Of a DNA stretch of 64,000 nucleotides, positions 22,870 to 35,330 are shown piece after piece. Under the pieces are notes generated by a model. It worked only from the letters and a program-made list of their open reading frames with translations, was not told the origin of the DNA and did no database searches. Each line of letters opens with the position of its first letter. Position 1 is the first letter of the stretch. The translations under genes and the position numbers were made by a program. Where the stretch lies: contig BDSL01000035.1 in NCBI GenBank assembly GCA_003116995.1, positions 310,001-374,000 on the forward strand. The letters run 5' to 3'. Origin of the DNA: Yamagishiella unicocca. Taxonomy: Eukaryota; Chlorophyta; Chlorophyceae; Chlamydomonadales; Volvocaceae.

Positions 22870-25800
22870 CCACCACCACCCTCGCTATGAGAAGTACAGC
22901 ACCCCCGGCGGCAGCGGCAGCTTCAACGCGGGCGCTACGGCTGCCCCCGGCCCCGGCAGCTACTGCTCCTCCACCAGCCAGGGCTGGGGTCCGTCTTCGG
23001 AGCCGCGCTTATGCTCCTACCAGACGCAAGGCAGTGCCTCAGCGCACGGCCGCTGCGGAAGCAGCAACGGCCGGGTCGGTTGGGCTGCGGACTCTGACGC
23101 CAGCAATGTACAGAGCTGCGAGCCGGCCCGCGTCGCCGCCGCCGCCGCGGCCGCCGCTGGGGCCATGTCGAATGAGGCTTGGGCCGACACCGCCCTGACG
23201 GTGGCTCGGACGGCCAAGACGCTGTTGCTATCGGCGGATGCTGTGCTGGCTCACCCGCTCGCCCCACGCGCGCGCGGAAACTCGACGGCCAAGCAAACGG
23301 CCATAGCCTGCCTGGCGCTGTCCGCGGATATCGTCTCGCGGGGGCCGCACTCGGCACAGTCGCAGCCGCAGTCGCAGACGCAGTCGCAGCTGCCGTCGCA
23401 GGATCCACGGCTGGATCCACGGCACGAGGCGCCGCCGCCCGCGGTGGCCGTCGCCTCTGTGGCTTCTCCAGCGGCCGTCGCCTGCGTGGACGTCGTTGCG
23501 ATTGCTGGAAAGGTGGCGGCGGCGGGAGCGGCGGCGGCGGCGACAGCCGCGGCCGCGCCGCCGGCGGCGTCGCCTGGTGGTGCTGCTGCGGTTCGGAGCT
23601 TCGGCGGCGGCGGCGCGGGCGGGGCCCTGCGCTGCGCAGGCGGCGGCGGCGGGAGCGGCAACCCTGGGCACGCAGGCGCCGGCGACGATGCGCAGGGGCC
23701 CCGCTACTTCGCCCTGGCGCGGGCGCTCGCCGGCCGGGGGGGCTACAACGCCGTGTACGACAGTCCCGCGCTCACCCACACGCGCTGCAGCATCAAGCTG
23801 CGCGGCGTGACGCCGGCGGACCTGCCGCGGGGCCTGGTCGACCGGGTGGGCTCGCTGCTGGCGGTGGCCTGCGGCCCGCCAACTGCGGGCTCGGCGGCAG
23901 CGGTGCCCATGGCGGCGGTGGGGGTGTACGTGCGTGAGGGTTGCGTGGAGGTGGTTGCGGACGTGCTGGTGGCGTCAAGCGCGGCGGAGGCGGAGGCGTT
24001 CTTTGTTGCGCTGGCGGCCAGGGGGGCGGAGGCGGGCCGCGCCGGCGACGCAGGGCCCGGCGTGCTCCGGCGGGCGCCGGCGCTGGGGCCGGCGGCGGAG
24101 GACGAAGATCCGACTCGGCCGGCGCAGCAGCAGCAGCGGGTGCAGCTAGCAGAGCCGCGGCTGCGAGCGGCGGAGGGGGAGATGCAGGCTTCGGAGCACT
24201 CGGCGGCGGAGGCGATGTTGGCCTTCCTGGAGCGCAGCCTGCTGCCGCAGATCAGCGGCGCGCTGCCGCTGCCCGAGGGTGGTCACGGCATCTCGCTGCA
24301 GGCGAGCGTCGGCGGTGCGCAGGTGGCTGCTTGCACCTCGGGAGCCTCGCCACTGGCGCTGCCGGTGGCGCCGCCGCCGCCGCCGCCGCCGCTGCCGCCC
24401 ACCATCGTCTGCGTCAGCCCCTGCTGCGTCTCCCTGAGCCTGCCCAGTGACGATGACACTCGCGACAGCCGCCGCCAGACCCTGTCGCTGACGGTGGCGC
24501 TGGCTGGCGCCGCCGCCGACGACGCGCCGCTGCCGTGCCTGCTAGTTCGCCACAGCGGCCGCTGCCTCGCCACCGTGGTCCGTGCCGCTCCCTCACCCTT
24601 CCCCGGCTGCATTGCCGTCACTGTAGAGCTACCACTCTCCGGAATTAGGCCGGGCTTGTTATTCCTCGAGGCGGCGTCAGCGGCAGCCGACGGCGGCGGC
24701 GGCGGCGGCTTGTCCCTGCCGTGGCCGGTGCTGGTGGTGGGCGACGCGCGTGTGGCGGTTGAGGCGCTGCAGCTGCAGCAGCAGCTAGTGGCGGCGGCAC
24801 CGCTGCGAGCGCTGCAGGCGGCGGTGGCGGAGGCCGAGCAGCACCACCAGCACTCGCGGCACCAGCAGCACGCCGCGCAGCAGCAGCATCATCATCTGGT
24901 GGACGGCGGCACTTTGGCGTTGCTGCTGGACTTTGGCATGTGGTTCGAGGCGGTCAGCACGCCCGACGCGGCGGTCATTGCAGCCGCCACCGGCCGAGCT
25001 TTCGGCGGCGCCGCCGCCGCAACCGCCGCCGCCGCCGCAACCGCCGCCGCCGCCGCCGGAGCTCACCCGCACGCTGCGCGCGCCTCTTCGCTGGCGGCGA
25101 TGCCGTCCCCCGCTGTCGAGGACGAGCCAGGCGACGGCGGCGGCGGCGGCAGCAGCAGCAGCTGGGACTCCTCATCCTCAACGTCTTTAGTGTCGGAGGA
25201 CGGCGGCTGTGGGAGCAACGGAGATGACGACAACACGGCCCGCCACCGCCGCAGCCGCAGCCACCGCCACCGCCACCGCCAGCCACGGGGCCGGGCACCC
25301 GAGCACCAGCCCCAGCCGGCGGCTGCTGGGTGGAGCACCGCCGACGACGCCGACGACGGCGGGCCCGACACCGAGGCGCAACTGATGCTCCTGCGGGGGC
25401 TGCAGCCCGAGCAGGAGCTGCTGGAAGGTAGCCTGGACTGCGCCGCGGAGTACGAACGGCTGTGTCGCCAAGGCCCCGCGCTGCAGTCCTCCGCCGCCAG
25501 TTTGGGCATGCGGCTGCTTCGCTTCACCGTCACTCGCGGCTGGCCCGCCGCAGCCACCATGCTCCTGCGGGGCCTTATGGTGCACTGCCGCCTTGCCTTC
25601 GCCGACGTGGTGGCTCTCTTCCCGGGTGCTGCCGCCGTGGACGGCGGCGGCACCGGCATGCCGCTGCTGCACACCGCCGTCATGTCGGGCAAGCTGCAGA
25701 TGGTCCGGGCCGTGATGGCCTGGGCGCAGCGCTGCCGCTGCCCGCTGCGCTGGGACGAGCCAGGCGGCGGCGCCGGCGGCTTGACGCCGCTGCACCTGGC

Positions 25801-28800
25801 CGCGGTGCTGGAGGACAGCGGCAGGCTGGCGGGCGCCATCCTGGGCTTGTGGCCTGAGGCGGAGGCGCAATGGGCGGTGTGCCGGGATGACGAGGGGTGC
25901 ACCCCGCAGGAGTACGCATACATGCGCGCCATGAGCGGCTCGGCCAACACCTCCGCCAGCAGGAGCCCGGGGGCGACACAGCGGGAGCGGGAGCTTCACC
26001 AGCAGCAACAGCAGCAGCAGCAACATGAGGAGGCGCCGCCGCAGCAGCAACACCAACAACAACAACATCATCAGCACCAGCAGCACCAGCAGCAGCACCA
26101 GCAGCAGCACCAGCAGCTGGTGGCCTCACCGAGGGCGCAGCGCGTGGTTGCGGTCCTCGCCGCTTCGAACGCGCCAGGCGGCGGCATGTGGAACCACCAC
26201 CACCACCCGCAGCACCCGCACGTGCAGCTCGCGCAGCAGCACCTGCTGCCGGGGGTGTCCTCCTCCGGCGACGCTGCCAGCGGCGTGGCGGCGGGCCGCA
26301 GCGAGGGGCCGGGCTCGGGCGTCAGCAGCCTCTTGACGGGGTCCGGTCTCCCGGCGGTCAGCTACCAGGGGCTGACGTACGGCCGTTTCGACAGGTAGGT
26401 GTTGGGGTCAGGAGCAGGCGGGGGGGATAGGGTGGGATGGGGAGGTGGCCGTGGGCGCGGTTGCCGCCGTTGTGAGGAGGTTGGAAGAAGGTGACAGGGA
26501 ACCCCATCCAAACCCCACCCAAACCCCATCCCAACCCTCACCTAACCCCGACCCGACCCCGACCAGACCCCGACCAGACCCCGACCAGACCCCGAATCGA
26601 CCCCGACCCGACCCCCACCCGACCCCGAATCGACCCCCACCCAAACCCGACCCGACCCCGACCCAACTCCTCCCCGCTTCTCCTGCCTGCCCTCGCAGGG
26701 CCTCGGACTGCGGCAGTATGTCTGTTGGACCCGACTCGCAGTGGTCGCACAGCACCAACGTCACCGCGCAGACGCACTGCAACTTCTACCCGGTGAGCCG
26801 TGTTTCGTTTGTTTCGGCACCTCGCGACGAACCCCTGAGAGGGAAGCGTTGGACGTGCGTTGCTGGAGGGAGGCTCTGTTGCTGTGGATGGGGGACGTGT
26901 GCGCCACGTCAGCAGGGGCGGCAAGGCAGAAGAGTCTGGGGTGTGCACGGGCTGTGCGGGAGGGCGTACGGATGATGAGTAAGAGAACACACTAGCCGAG
27001 ACTCGATCTGCCGCCTTCGCTGCCGCCGCTACAACCGGACCAAGGCGTCAAGTCGCCACCACTTCGTGGAAACCTTCTCTCCCCTGAGCTCCCAATTGCG
27101 CCGTGGATTCCCGCCGCACTGGCATCATCCCCCCCCCTCTTCCCCCTCCTCCTTCCCCCTCCCCTATGCTCGCCAGGCGACTGCAAACCCGCAGGACCTG
27201 CGCCCCCTGTCCTCACCCCTGCAGCCTGACGCCAGCGCGGCGGCCGTGACTCTGCTGTCACTGGCTAATCTGCCGGACGCACCTTCTGGCGTCGCCATCA
27301 CCACCGAGCAGCGCTGCCCCCTCGCGATCCTGCCGCCACAGCACCCCCGGCCTCAGCCCCAGCAGCAGCCACAGCAGCAGGCGGGACAGCAGCCGCAGCA
27401 GCAGCCGTCGGCTGCAGACCGCCGTGTCCGGGCTCAATTCCAGCTGGACTTGCCTCGCCAGAAGCCGTCCCTGCAGCAGCAGCCCCAGCCCCGTCCGGCT
27501 GCCTCCTCTACCTCAGTCGGCGGGAGCGTCGTCGTCGGCGTGGCGGCTGGCCGCCTTGGGCTGTCACCTCCACATCCCCACCACCACAACCACCACAACC
27601 ACCACAACCACCTAAGCGTCAATCGCAGCCCGCAAGGCACACCACTGCTCAGGGCTACAGCGGCGGTGGCGGCGGAGCCGCCGCCGATGAAGGACGCCCG
27701 CGACGGCGGCACGGCAAGCCTCGCGGCGGCGACCGCAGCGGAGGCCGACAGCGGCGGCGCCGCCGCCGCTGCCGCCGCCGCCGAGTCGGAGCTGTCGTAC
27801 GGGCCCGCAGACCAGTGCTGGTACGCGCAAGAGGCGAGTTGGGGCCGCAGCATCACAGCTAGCGGGCAGTCCCCTTTCACCTTCTCCGCCTCTACCGTAG
27901 CTGCCGACGTGAGCGGCAGCGGCGGCGGAACCACCGCCGACGCCGTCACTACGCCCGGCGACGCCCCCTCCCCAGGGGCACGGGCGCAGCAACCTATGAA
28001 CGGGATCGGGCAGTCCGTCAGCGCTCCGCCGCAGCTCGGAATGCCATTCCCTGGAGCGGCCCCCGACCGGCGCAGGGCGACGGCGCGTGCAGCCTCGAAT
28101 GCAGCCACGGCAAGTGCACGGACGGGGGCCCTGTCGCCGCAGCCGCCTGGTACTCTACCATCGCGAGGCCTCCGCGTGCTCGCCAACGCGCTCTTCCAAG
28201 GCTCCTCCAAGTCGCTCTCGGACCCCGCCGCCGCCTGCTCCCCGTCTGGCGGAGTGACCGCCGCAGGCGCAACGGCCGCCGCCGCTACGTCCTGCAGCTC
28301 CTCCACCTCCACTGCGCCCTCGGTGACGTCGGCGTTGTCGTCGTCGGCTGCGGCAAGGACGGCGCGCCGCCGCGGCTCCAACGACGGGCGCTTCTCCGCA
28401 AACACCCGCCGCTTCGCCTTCGCCGACGACTACGCTCCCGCCTGCCGACCCACCATCGCCTCCAGGACGTGCCAGCTGGAGCGGCTGCTGGACCTGGCGA
28501 CGATGCGCCCCTCTGGTCGGGAGCAGCAGCAGCAGCAGCAGGCTCCCAATTATGAGCAACAGCGCGGCCAGGGGCAGGGGCAGGGGCAGGGCCTTGGCAG
28601 TGCGGAAGCGGCCAACACCGCCGCCAACGCTGTCACCAGCGCCGTTCCAGGCGCCGCCGCCGACCAGCCCCTGGTCCCTGCGTGCGAGGAGGCGGTGCGA
28701 GCAGGCGGTCCGCAGCTGCAGCAGCAGCAGGGGCCAGGTCCGCAGCTGCAGCAGCAGCAGGGGGCAGGTCCGCAGCTGCAGCAGCAGCAGGGGGCAGGTC

Positions 28801-29156
28801 CGCAGCTGCAGCAGCAGCAGGGGGCAGGTCCGCAGCTGCAGCAGAGTGCAGGGCCGCCGCAGCTGCAGCAGCAACCAGAGCAGCAGGCGATGGGGCTGCA
28901 CACGCCGCAGCCGCATGTGCGACGGCTGGAGCAACACGCTGCCGTCGGGGCGCCCGTGCGGCCTGCCGCTGCCGCTGCTGGGGGACGCGGGCGGCGTGCC
29001 GCCGCAGCGGCGCCTGCCGCCGCAGTGGGGCAGCGCGAGCGGCTGCAGCAGCTGCTCGCGCTGATGGCGTTGCTGTTCGCGCTGCTGCTGCCTGTGCTGT
29101 TCGAGCTGTGCTGGACTGCTCCTCGAGCCGCACAGCTGACCCGCGCGGCACCCTAA
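18928..29156 (+). CDS. Giant multi-span membrane protein with SPL/CRR1-like ankyrin region, no SBP domain
   Basis: Role unknown. Likely exons: 18928-18963, 19085-19318, 19366-~19421, 19714-19832, 20168-20242, 20751-20802, 21029-21380, 21702-26394, 26699-26792, 27177-29156; about 2,560 aa. Phases agree from 19714 onward; the exon 3 end (GTATGC donor) does not fit and is unresolved, so the N-terminus is tentative. The first ~240 residues hold five or six hydrophobic spans (e.g. LTTVLIIIMIHVHL, CVIDYLLLTSIW, GCIISTLSWLVAAVASL, ASNLLLASLSLLVAERMEQ). A long Ala/Gly/Gln-rich region follows. At 23.7-24.8 kb is a block like the C-terminal half of algal and plant SPL proteins (SIKLRGVTPADLPRGLVDRV, VREGCVEVVADVLVAS, VCVSPCCVSLSLPS). 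Next come RFTVTRGWPAAATMLL and ankyrin units (PLLHTAVMSGKLQMVRAVM; GGLTPLHLAAVLEDSGRLAG). A last hydrophobic segment (LLALMALLFALLLPVLFELC) lies near the C-terminus. I found no zinc-binding SBP domain. Confidence 0.7.
20560..20625. repeat. 17-bp tandem repeat, 4 copies
   Basis: Units of GAGGCCGCCCCGCCCGC repeated in the intron just before the exon at 20751. Confidence 0.8.
26510..26680. repeat. CCCGACC-type minisatellite in intron
   Basis: Degenerate 6- and 10-bp units (CCCCAACCC, ACCCCGACC) fill most of the 304-bp intron between exons ending 26394 and starting 26699 of the giant membrane-protein gene. Confidence 0.8.
28705..28850 (+). repeat. 30-bp coding repeat (GPQLQQQQGA)
   Basis: Five near-identical 30-bp units encode GPQLQQQQGA-type decapeptides in the last exon of the giant membrane protein. 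The length is a multiple of three, so copy-number change keeps the frame. Confidence 0.9.
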
Positions 29157-31500
29157 TCGCAGAGCCACCTGCGGGCCGCCAGGCGCCAGGCCCCAGAGCC
29201 GCACAGCCACCACGCGCTGCTGGGTCCTCCGGGTGCTGTTTGTCGGGCGGGAGGGAGGCAGGGAGGCATGGGAGACAGGTGGCAGCGGCGGTCGAGGGGG
29301 AGGTCGTGGGACGGAAAAAGAGTTCGTCGTAGGGGCGAGGGCCGGAGGTGGGCTTTGTGATGGACGGAGTGGTTACGTGGCTTGTGGTTATGGAGATCTG
29401 AGGATTGCAGATTGCGCGGGATTGCACCTTCCGGGGGGGGCCTGACACACTGCGTGTGGCGGCAGCTGAAGGACTAGCCGGGTGTTGACATCTGGGGATA
29501 CATACCTAGCAGCAGCAGTGTGACGACATGCCCTGGTATACCTGACAGCAGCAGCAGTGTGACGACATGCCCTGGTATACCTGGCAGCAGCAGTATGGTG
29601 ACATATCCCCCCTTCACAACTGACAACTGGCAGCAGCAGTGTGTGAGGCGTACATCTGCAGTTGAGGACGCCCGCAGTGGGGACAACGTCCAGCTGCGCT
29701 ATGTGCTGCGGGCACCGCGTGCTGTATCGTGGTGTGTTTCGCGCCGTTTCATTACACGACGCGGCGCGTAAGGCCCGGGTGGCCACTGTCACCCTGGGTA
29801 GCAGGCGGCGGCGGCTACCGCGAGGCGCTGCAGGCCGCCAGTGTGTGCCAACTTGCTGGTAAAGGCCGCGAAACTGCGGCACATGCGGCACATATGTATG
29901 TATGTATGTACGTATGTATGTGCGTGCGTATGTGTACGGGTGTGTTTTAAGTAAGCTGAGCCGCGAATGAGACTGTACGGGTGTGTGTGCGCGTGCGGCG
30001 TAGTGTGCTCGGCAGGGCAGAGTGGGTTGGGCTGCCACTTGCGGGTCCGGCGCCGCCAATCCCCCCCATCAGCACCGCCCTGCTGGCACTACGCTCCTCC
30101 ATAGCCGGCGGCCATTATGTCGTCAGGTCGTCATCCGTCCGCGTTTGCTGGTGGGTTCGTGGCGCACGGGCGTGTGCTGGTGGGTTCGTGGCGCACGGGC
30201 GCTCCCTTCCGGCCGGCACTGCGGGCAGGTGCGCTATGCGGCGGCAACGCACGCCCTGGCTGCGGTGGACACGTTGTTACTGACAGCAAAGGCGTTTGAT
30301 TGGGGGTGTTGGCAGTTTCGTTGTTCAATTATTACGGTGGTGGGGCAGCCGCAGGTTAGTGTGATGGCCTGTAAGCCGCCATTCCCGGGCTTGGAGGCGG
30401 GTATCTCACAGGCACGCGGAACTGCTTACGATCCTGGTAGCCTGCTGGGGCAACATGCATTTTCGCGGGGTTTCGGAGCTCTGCACGGGGCACATGGTGC
30501 TGGCGCTGGCTACGCTGCTGTGAATGGTGCTCTGGCGCGTAGGGTAGGAGAGAACAGGCCAGGGGGGGCGCGGGGGTTGTTTTGTGCTGCGTGTGCGAGG
30601 TGCTAGTTGCACAAAGGAATGCTAGGCCCGCTAGGGCAGGCAGGATGGTGGGGTGGCGTGCATGCGACGTACGGCGGGGTTGGTCTTGGGATATAACTTG
30701 TGGGGGGTATAACTTGTTCCTAAACTGCTGAGACACACTGTTCTCTGCCACCGCATGCGAGGAGTTGCGGCGCGCAGCGGCTCTGGGACTGGGCTTTATG
30801 GCCGGCCGAGTGGGGATGTTGGTACTCGGTTTGGAGAGGACGGGACAGGGGCTGTTTTCGTGTTTTGGACGTTGCTGCGGAACTGCCGCCGATCATAGGC
30901 GCATGTGGCCTCAACCCGACGGGCGCCTTGCCCAGCCACCCCGGCGGCGCCTTCCCCAGCCACGGTGTTGGGCTTAGGCTTGGCGGCGGTTGGTTGATGG
31001 TTTCGGTTTCCACGCGGTGTGTCACATGCACTTCCGTGCGGCTCTTACCCGTCCGCAAGCAGCTGAACTCGGGTATTAGCTCGTTTGTGGCGAGCCCCGG
31101 GGGGGGGGGAGATGGCTGGAGACGGGCACTGCGCCGCCCGTTACCTCCTTGGAGGTCCCAGCTTGCGGAGCATTTCATCACTGGGGGGGCAGCCGTCGCA
31201 CTGTGAGCTGCGCAGCGGCAGCTGCTGCTGTTGACGCGAGCGTCTGGCGGGCATGTACTTCTATCTACCTATCTATCCATCTATCTGCACACCTATTTGG
31301 TGCGTGAGGCGGGTGCCGGCGCCGCGCGACTGGTATCCTATTTCGTCATGGGGGAGCGGCGGGGGAGCTGTCTGGTTGTGCCACGCCGCAGCAGTCGCTG
31401 TTACCGTACCTCATTTGGTGGGTTCTCCCGGGTTATTTGCGGACTAGCAAGGCAGGCAGTTGCCAGGCGCGATGTCTGCTGCAGGTGCGGACACCTCTGC
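29157..31500. other. Probable 3' UTR then non-coding DNA
   Basis: No protein family was recognised on either strand. It includes two ~50-bp copies of a CAGCAGCAG/GTGACGACATGCCCTGGTATACC unit at about 29510-29600, a (TATG)n run near 29893-29925, a (CTAT)n run near 31254-31285, and a TGTAA at 30370-30374. Open frames are short and lack coding character. Confidence 0.6.
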
Positions 31501-32829
31501 ACATACACTCACAGGTGCTTCGTGGCTGGGTAATCGCGACGAGAGTGGAAGTCCTGTCTGCGCAGCACGCATCCGACTCGTTTGCCTGCCCTTTGTACGG
31601 CTGACACATAGCTTCGATGAATAAAAATGCCTTCGCGACGAGTTATTGGCGTGATTGGGTGTAGACCTCCTCCTGGGAGTTCGCTGCTCGACCCGCGGCG
31701 GGACCGAACAGCCACTGTTCAGAACGTAGTGAGTCCTCCTTGCCTTAGTACTCCGCGCTGGCGCCGTACGGCAACAGAGCGGGGTCTGACGCGTGCGCCG
31801 TTGCAGTAGCTGGTCTTACCCTTCGGCGCTCGCGCCTCGCTTGCCTGCGCCCCCTGTTCCTAGTGGCGATGGCTTCGCGCTCGCGCCTTGCGGCCTGATA
31901 TCGAGCCAGCTGCGCGCAGGAGGAATTAGTAATAAGGGCAATAGTATAACTAACGTCTGCTGGTCGGATGTTTGCGGAAGCGACTCGGTGTGCACCGAGT
32001 CGGGGCGTCTTGCTGCGGGGGCGGGGACAGCATCAGAGGACATCCTGCCGCAGTCTGCCAGATCAGTGTCACCATAACTTCTGTTAGCCGCTGTAGTTGG
32101 GCCGCATATTGCGGCCGCTGGCCCCGGTGATGAGCTGGAAGGGCTATGGCTGTTGGCCTGTAACGAACTCGCGGCCTGACGGCCTGGCCCTCCCTTCGCG
32201 ACCATTCGACGCAGCACATACAACTTCCCCAGGCGCCGCCAAGCGAGTCTGCGGGTAAGGGGCCGTGGTCGTGCAGCAGGCTTCAGAAGGCAACATCGTA
32301 CCTGCATATAGGTAAGACGCACTGCAGGCATGTCGTCGCGTGTAATTGTAGCACTTGTTACAGGCACTTGTTAGTGGATTCGAGACCAGGCCAGTCGTGT
32401 GTGTGCAGCGTCTCGCAACCCGTTGTGCGCTGTTCCAATCAGTATTGGCAGCCCCAGCAGTGTTGGTACAATACCTGTCATTGGTGTGCGCTAGGGACTG
32501 GCTGAGTGCTACCATGTGCACCAATGACCACTCCCTTTGGCTATCGTTGGACAGTACTATCAGCTGAAGTACTAATTGCAGTAACCTTTCCAGACCAACG
32601 ATTCATCGTTACCGTAGTAGTAGTCGCAATGGCACCAACCCTATTTAAGCCGTCGCGTGAACCGCCTAAAATAGAGCGCAGGAAATGGCGAAACCAAAAG
32701 AGATCAAATGCTGAGCCCTTTAGAAGTGCTCCGAAACCACAAAACAGTGGAAAGCCCCGTCCATCTGCGCTTGCTGACATGCCCGGAACCGTCCACGAAC
32801 CGTCCCAAACGCTCACATGCCCGCCAAGG
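31501..32829. other. Gene-poor DNA, nothing recognised
   Basis: Mixed-composition sequence without recognised proteins. The plus frame at 32506-32835 includes a basic stretch (KPSREPPKIERRKWRNQKR) and ends beside the inverted-repeat copy at 32830, but nothing supports it as a gene. Confidence 0.5.
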
Positions 32830-33490
32830 CGATGAGTGCGCTTGTCATGCCTTAGCACCGGCATAGTCGATTCGCGGGCACTAGTCGTGGTTTCGGTGCC
32901 GTTTCGAAGACGCAAATCCGGAGCGCGGCAGTTGGTGTGAAATACCTCGCGCGTGTGTTGTTAGGTACGGTGCATTGACACCACGTAACGGACTTCGTTG
33001 TATTATGTCTGGTAGCTTACTGCTGTCAGAGGGAGCTGGCTCACAATGGGGCCGGAAGGATAGGGTGCGCACATCGGGCCCACTTGGCCTACGCCGCCTT
33101 AGCACGGCGAGACGCACACCTCTGGCGCTACTGACCGTGCCGAACGCACGTATCCTCGCGCACGAGGCGCCCAGTTACAGCCGTGTTAACGACAGTGCCG
33201 AGCATCTTTTAACCCGCAAGTAACAGTGCAGCTGTGGGCCGCGCTCCGGCGGCGAGTCAAGTGTAACCGAGTTGGCTCGAGTCAGCACCTGGGAGAGGTA
33301 ACGACTTGCAGCGCTGGACCTGTCCTCCACTGCGTCTACAACCTGGTAAATTATGGCCTGAGCGCTTTCGACAGCGTATGGATCGAGTCTGGAGTCGGCC
33401 AGCCACAGCCAGCCAGGAAAGCGCAACAGCAGCACGGCTGGATGTCTGCGACAGCAGAAGGCTGCTGTGGGGCATGGCAGGCTGTAGCCG
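32830..33490 (+). repeat. Dispersed repeat A, copy 1
   Basis: About 650 bp that align by eye, with many substitutions and small indels, to the reverse complement of about 37,335-37,985. Shared landmarks include GTGCGCACATCGGGCCCA, GCCGCCTTAGCACGGCG, CAAGTAACAGTGCAGCTGTG and CTGTGGGGCATG. On the minus strand both copies have a frame ending in RNHD and a stop (RHRNHD here, RRRNHD in copy 2). The divergence indicates an old transposable element; its class was not identified. Confidence 0.8.
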
Positions 33491-34400
33491 GCTGCAGCTC
33501 GCTGTCTACGCCAGCGATGGTGCCGCACCAACCCACACGTGCTGTAGGTACGACACTTCACATCGTTCAGTGTCAGGCCATGTGCCTGACGGCCCTATCT
33601 TCTGTTCTGGAGGGATTTTGAAGGCTCTGGACGGGTCTGGAGCCCCTGGTACCCAGCTGTAACTGCGACCACTTCACGCGTGCCGCTGGCCATGAGCAGC
33701 TCCTGCGGGAAAAGGGTGGCATTGTATCAGGGATGCCAGCAGGAGCCTGCAGCTAAATTAGGCGGCCTTCTGTACGTGAAGGAAACCTCTGTCAGCATTG
33801 CTGTCAGCACAGCGAGAGACCCTCCAAGCCCTGTCAAGACGAACATTTCGTCCAGGGCGTAGGGCGATGGGGACGGAAGCCGTGCCACGAATTTTGCGCA
33901 ATCAGACGGCAGCTGCTGCTCCTTTTGCAACAAAATTCTTTCACGGTTGCGCCAACAGTTTCCGGCGATACGGCCATTTGGGTTCGTAAATATCGTTCTT
34001 TCGCAGCGGAAGTTGCCGGCAGTACGGCCATATGAGCTCGTAAATGTCTGGCTACAACGTTCCTGTAAACATAGGCAGCTTGTCGTCACTTGTCACCTGC
34101 GGTCGGCGATCCGAGAACGCGTTCTTGAAAGCTTTGCGCCATCTTACATACCTTACAGGCAATCGGCCATCGTAGCATCATTCACGAATCATGACTGGTG
34201 GGTTAGCGCCAGAAAACTCTCGTTGTAGTTTCTACCCTCGCCATCCCCAGAATTTACATTTGCTTCGGTCATCTTTGACGACGTTATTTGGGCTCACCAG
34301 TATTACTTTACCAGCTCCAAGTAGTGCGCCACTCTAAAGGATAAGCGACGATCAGAAACCGATCTCCATATCCAACTTAGGACGTTCGCTGCTGTAGCAA
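33491..34400. other. Repeat remnants, no gene
   Basis: At about 33565-33610, GTTCAGTGTCAGG followed by a CTG-rich stretch resembles the LINE 3' region seen at 39,145-39,185, suggesting a decayed copy. At about 33955-34050 a ~60-bp unit containing TACGGCCAT and CTCGTAAAT is present twice. No protein was recognised. Confidence 0.45.
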
Positions 34401-35330
34401 TACAATCAGGGGGCGTCACAGTAGTCGGTAGCTGCCCCCCCCTTGGTGTTCTTCCGCTGGCCCGTGTGGGGCTGTGGCTGGTGCAAGAACCCCCCTGGCG
34501 GTGAGCCCCCCCTGGCGGTGAGCAGTGTGTTTGTGATTTTGTCGCCCAGGCCGCCCTCGGTGTGATTGACCTCGGCAGCTTTCACGCTCCGGGCTGTATT
34601 GCGGCGACCGCCGGTGCCTTGCACACCTGCGGACCCACGTCTGGTGCCGTGCGCCCGCGCGCAGTCGACTGCTGTTGCTGGTTTTCGGGCCCGTCTTCGG
34701 GGCTTTGCTCCGTGTGCCGCGGGCCGGGTAAGGCGCAGTCGGGGCCACCCACCCGTTCCTCCGTGTGGTTCGGGGTCGCTTGCGTAGTGCCGGCTGATCC
34801 CTGGCCGCCATAGACGGCCTGAGTGGCTCCTGCCTCGGGCTCGTCGTGGGCCGCTTGTCCACTTGTCTGTTGGCTTCTGGGCCAGGGGCCGCGTTTTTGC
34901 TTGTAATGCTGTAATCCCGTGCGGTTTGGTGCGTATAGTAGTTTCTGTCGCTTGTGACCGGTTTCGTGAGTGTGCCTGGGGCATCGTCTGTCCGGGTTTG
35001 CGTTTCCCCGTCCTCGTGGCGGCCTTGGTATTTGTTGGGACTGACCGTCGTGCTAAATTTCCCTTGGCTGGCCGGTTGTTCGGTGGGGCGTCTTTTCGCG
35101 GGTGGGTGGTGCCCTGGACGACCGGGGGCCCTGGCAGATATGCTATTCGTATCTTACTTCCGAGTCGACGGCCGTGCCACGTCCTCGCGTGGCTTATCCA
35201 CGAACACAACACGTTTCTCCCAAATCAGGTTAAGCGCAAATACAATATCCCCAACGGTTTGCGCGACAATTCGTCGTTCGCGCTACACCTCGGCTATGGC
35301 GAGTCACCATCCGTAGGACGCTAAACCGTT
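34401..35330 (-). other. Possible transposon-derived region with a 268-codon basic frame
   Basis: The minus frame 34406-35212 is open for 268 codons and encodes a Lys/Arg/Thr/Pro-rich product without recognisable domains. The plus strand is also partly open, which in GC-rich DNA argues against coding. A short CCCCCTGGCGGTGAG duplication lies near 34482-34520. It may be a retroelement 3' region or gag-like remnant; I cannot decide. Confidence 0.3.
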
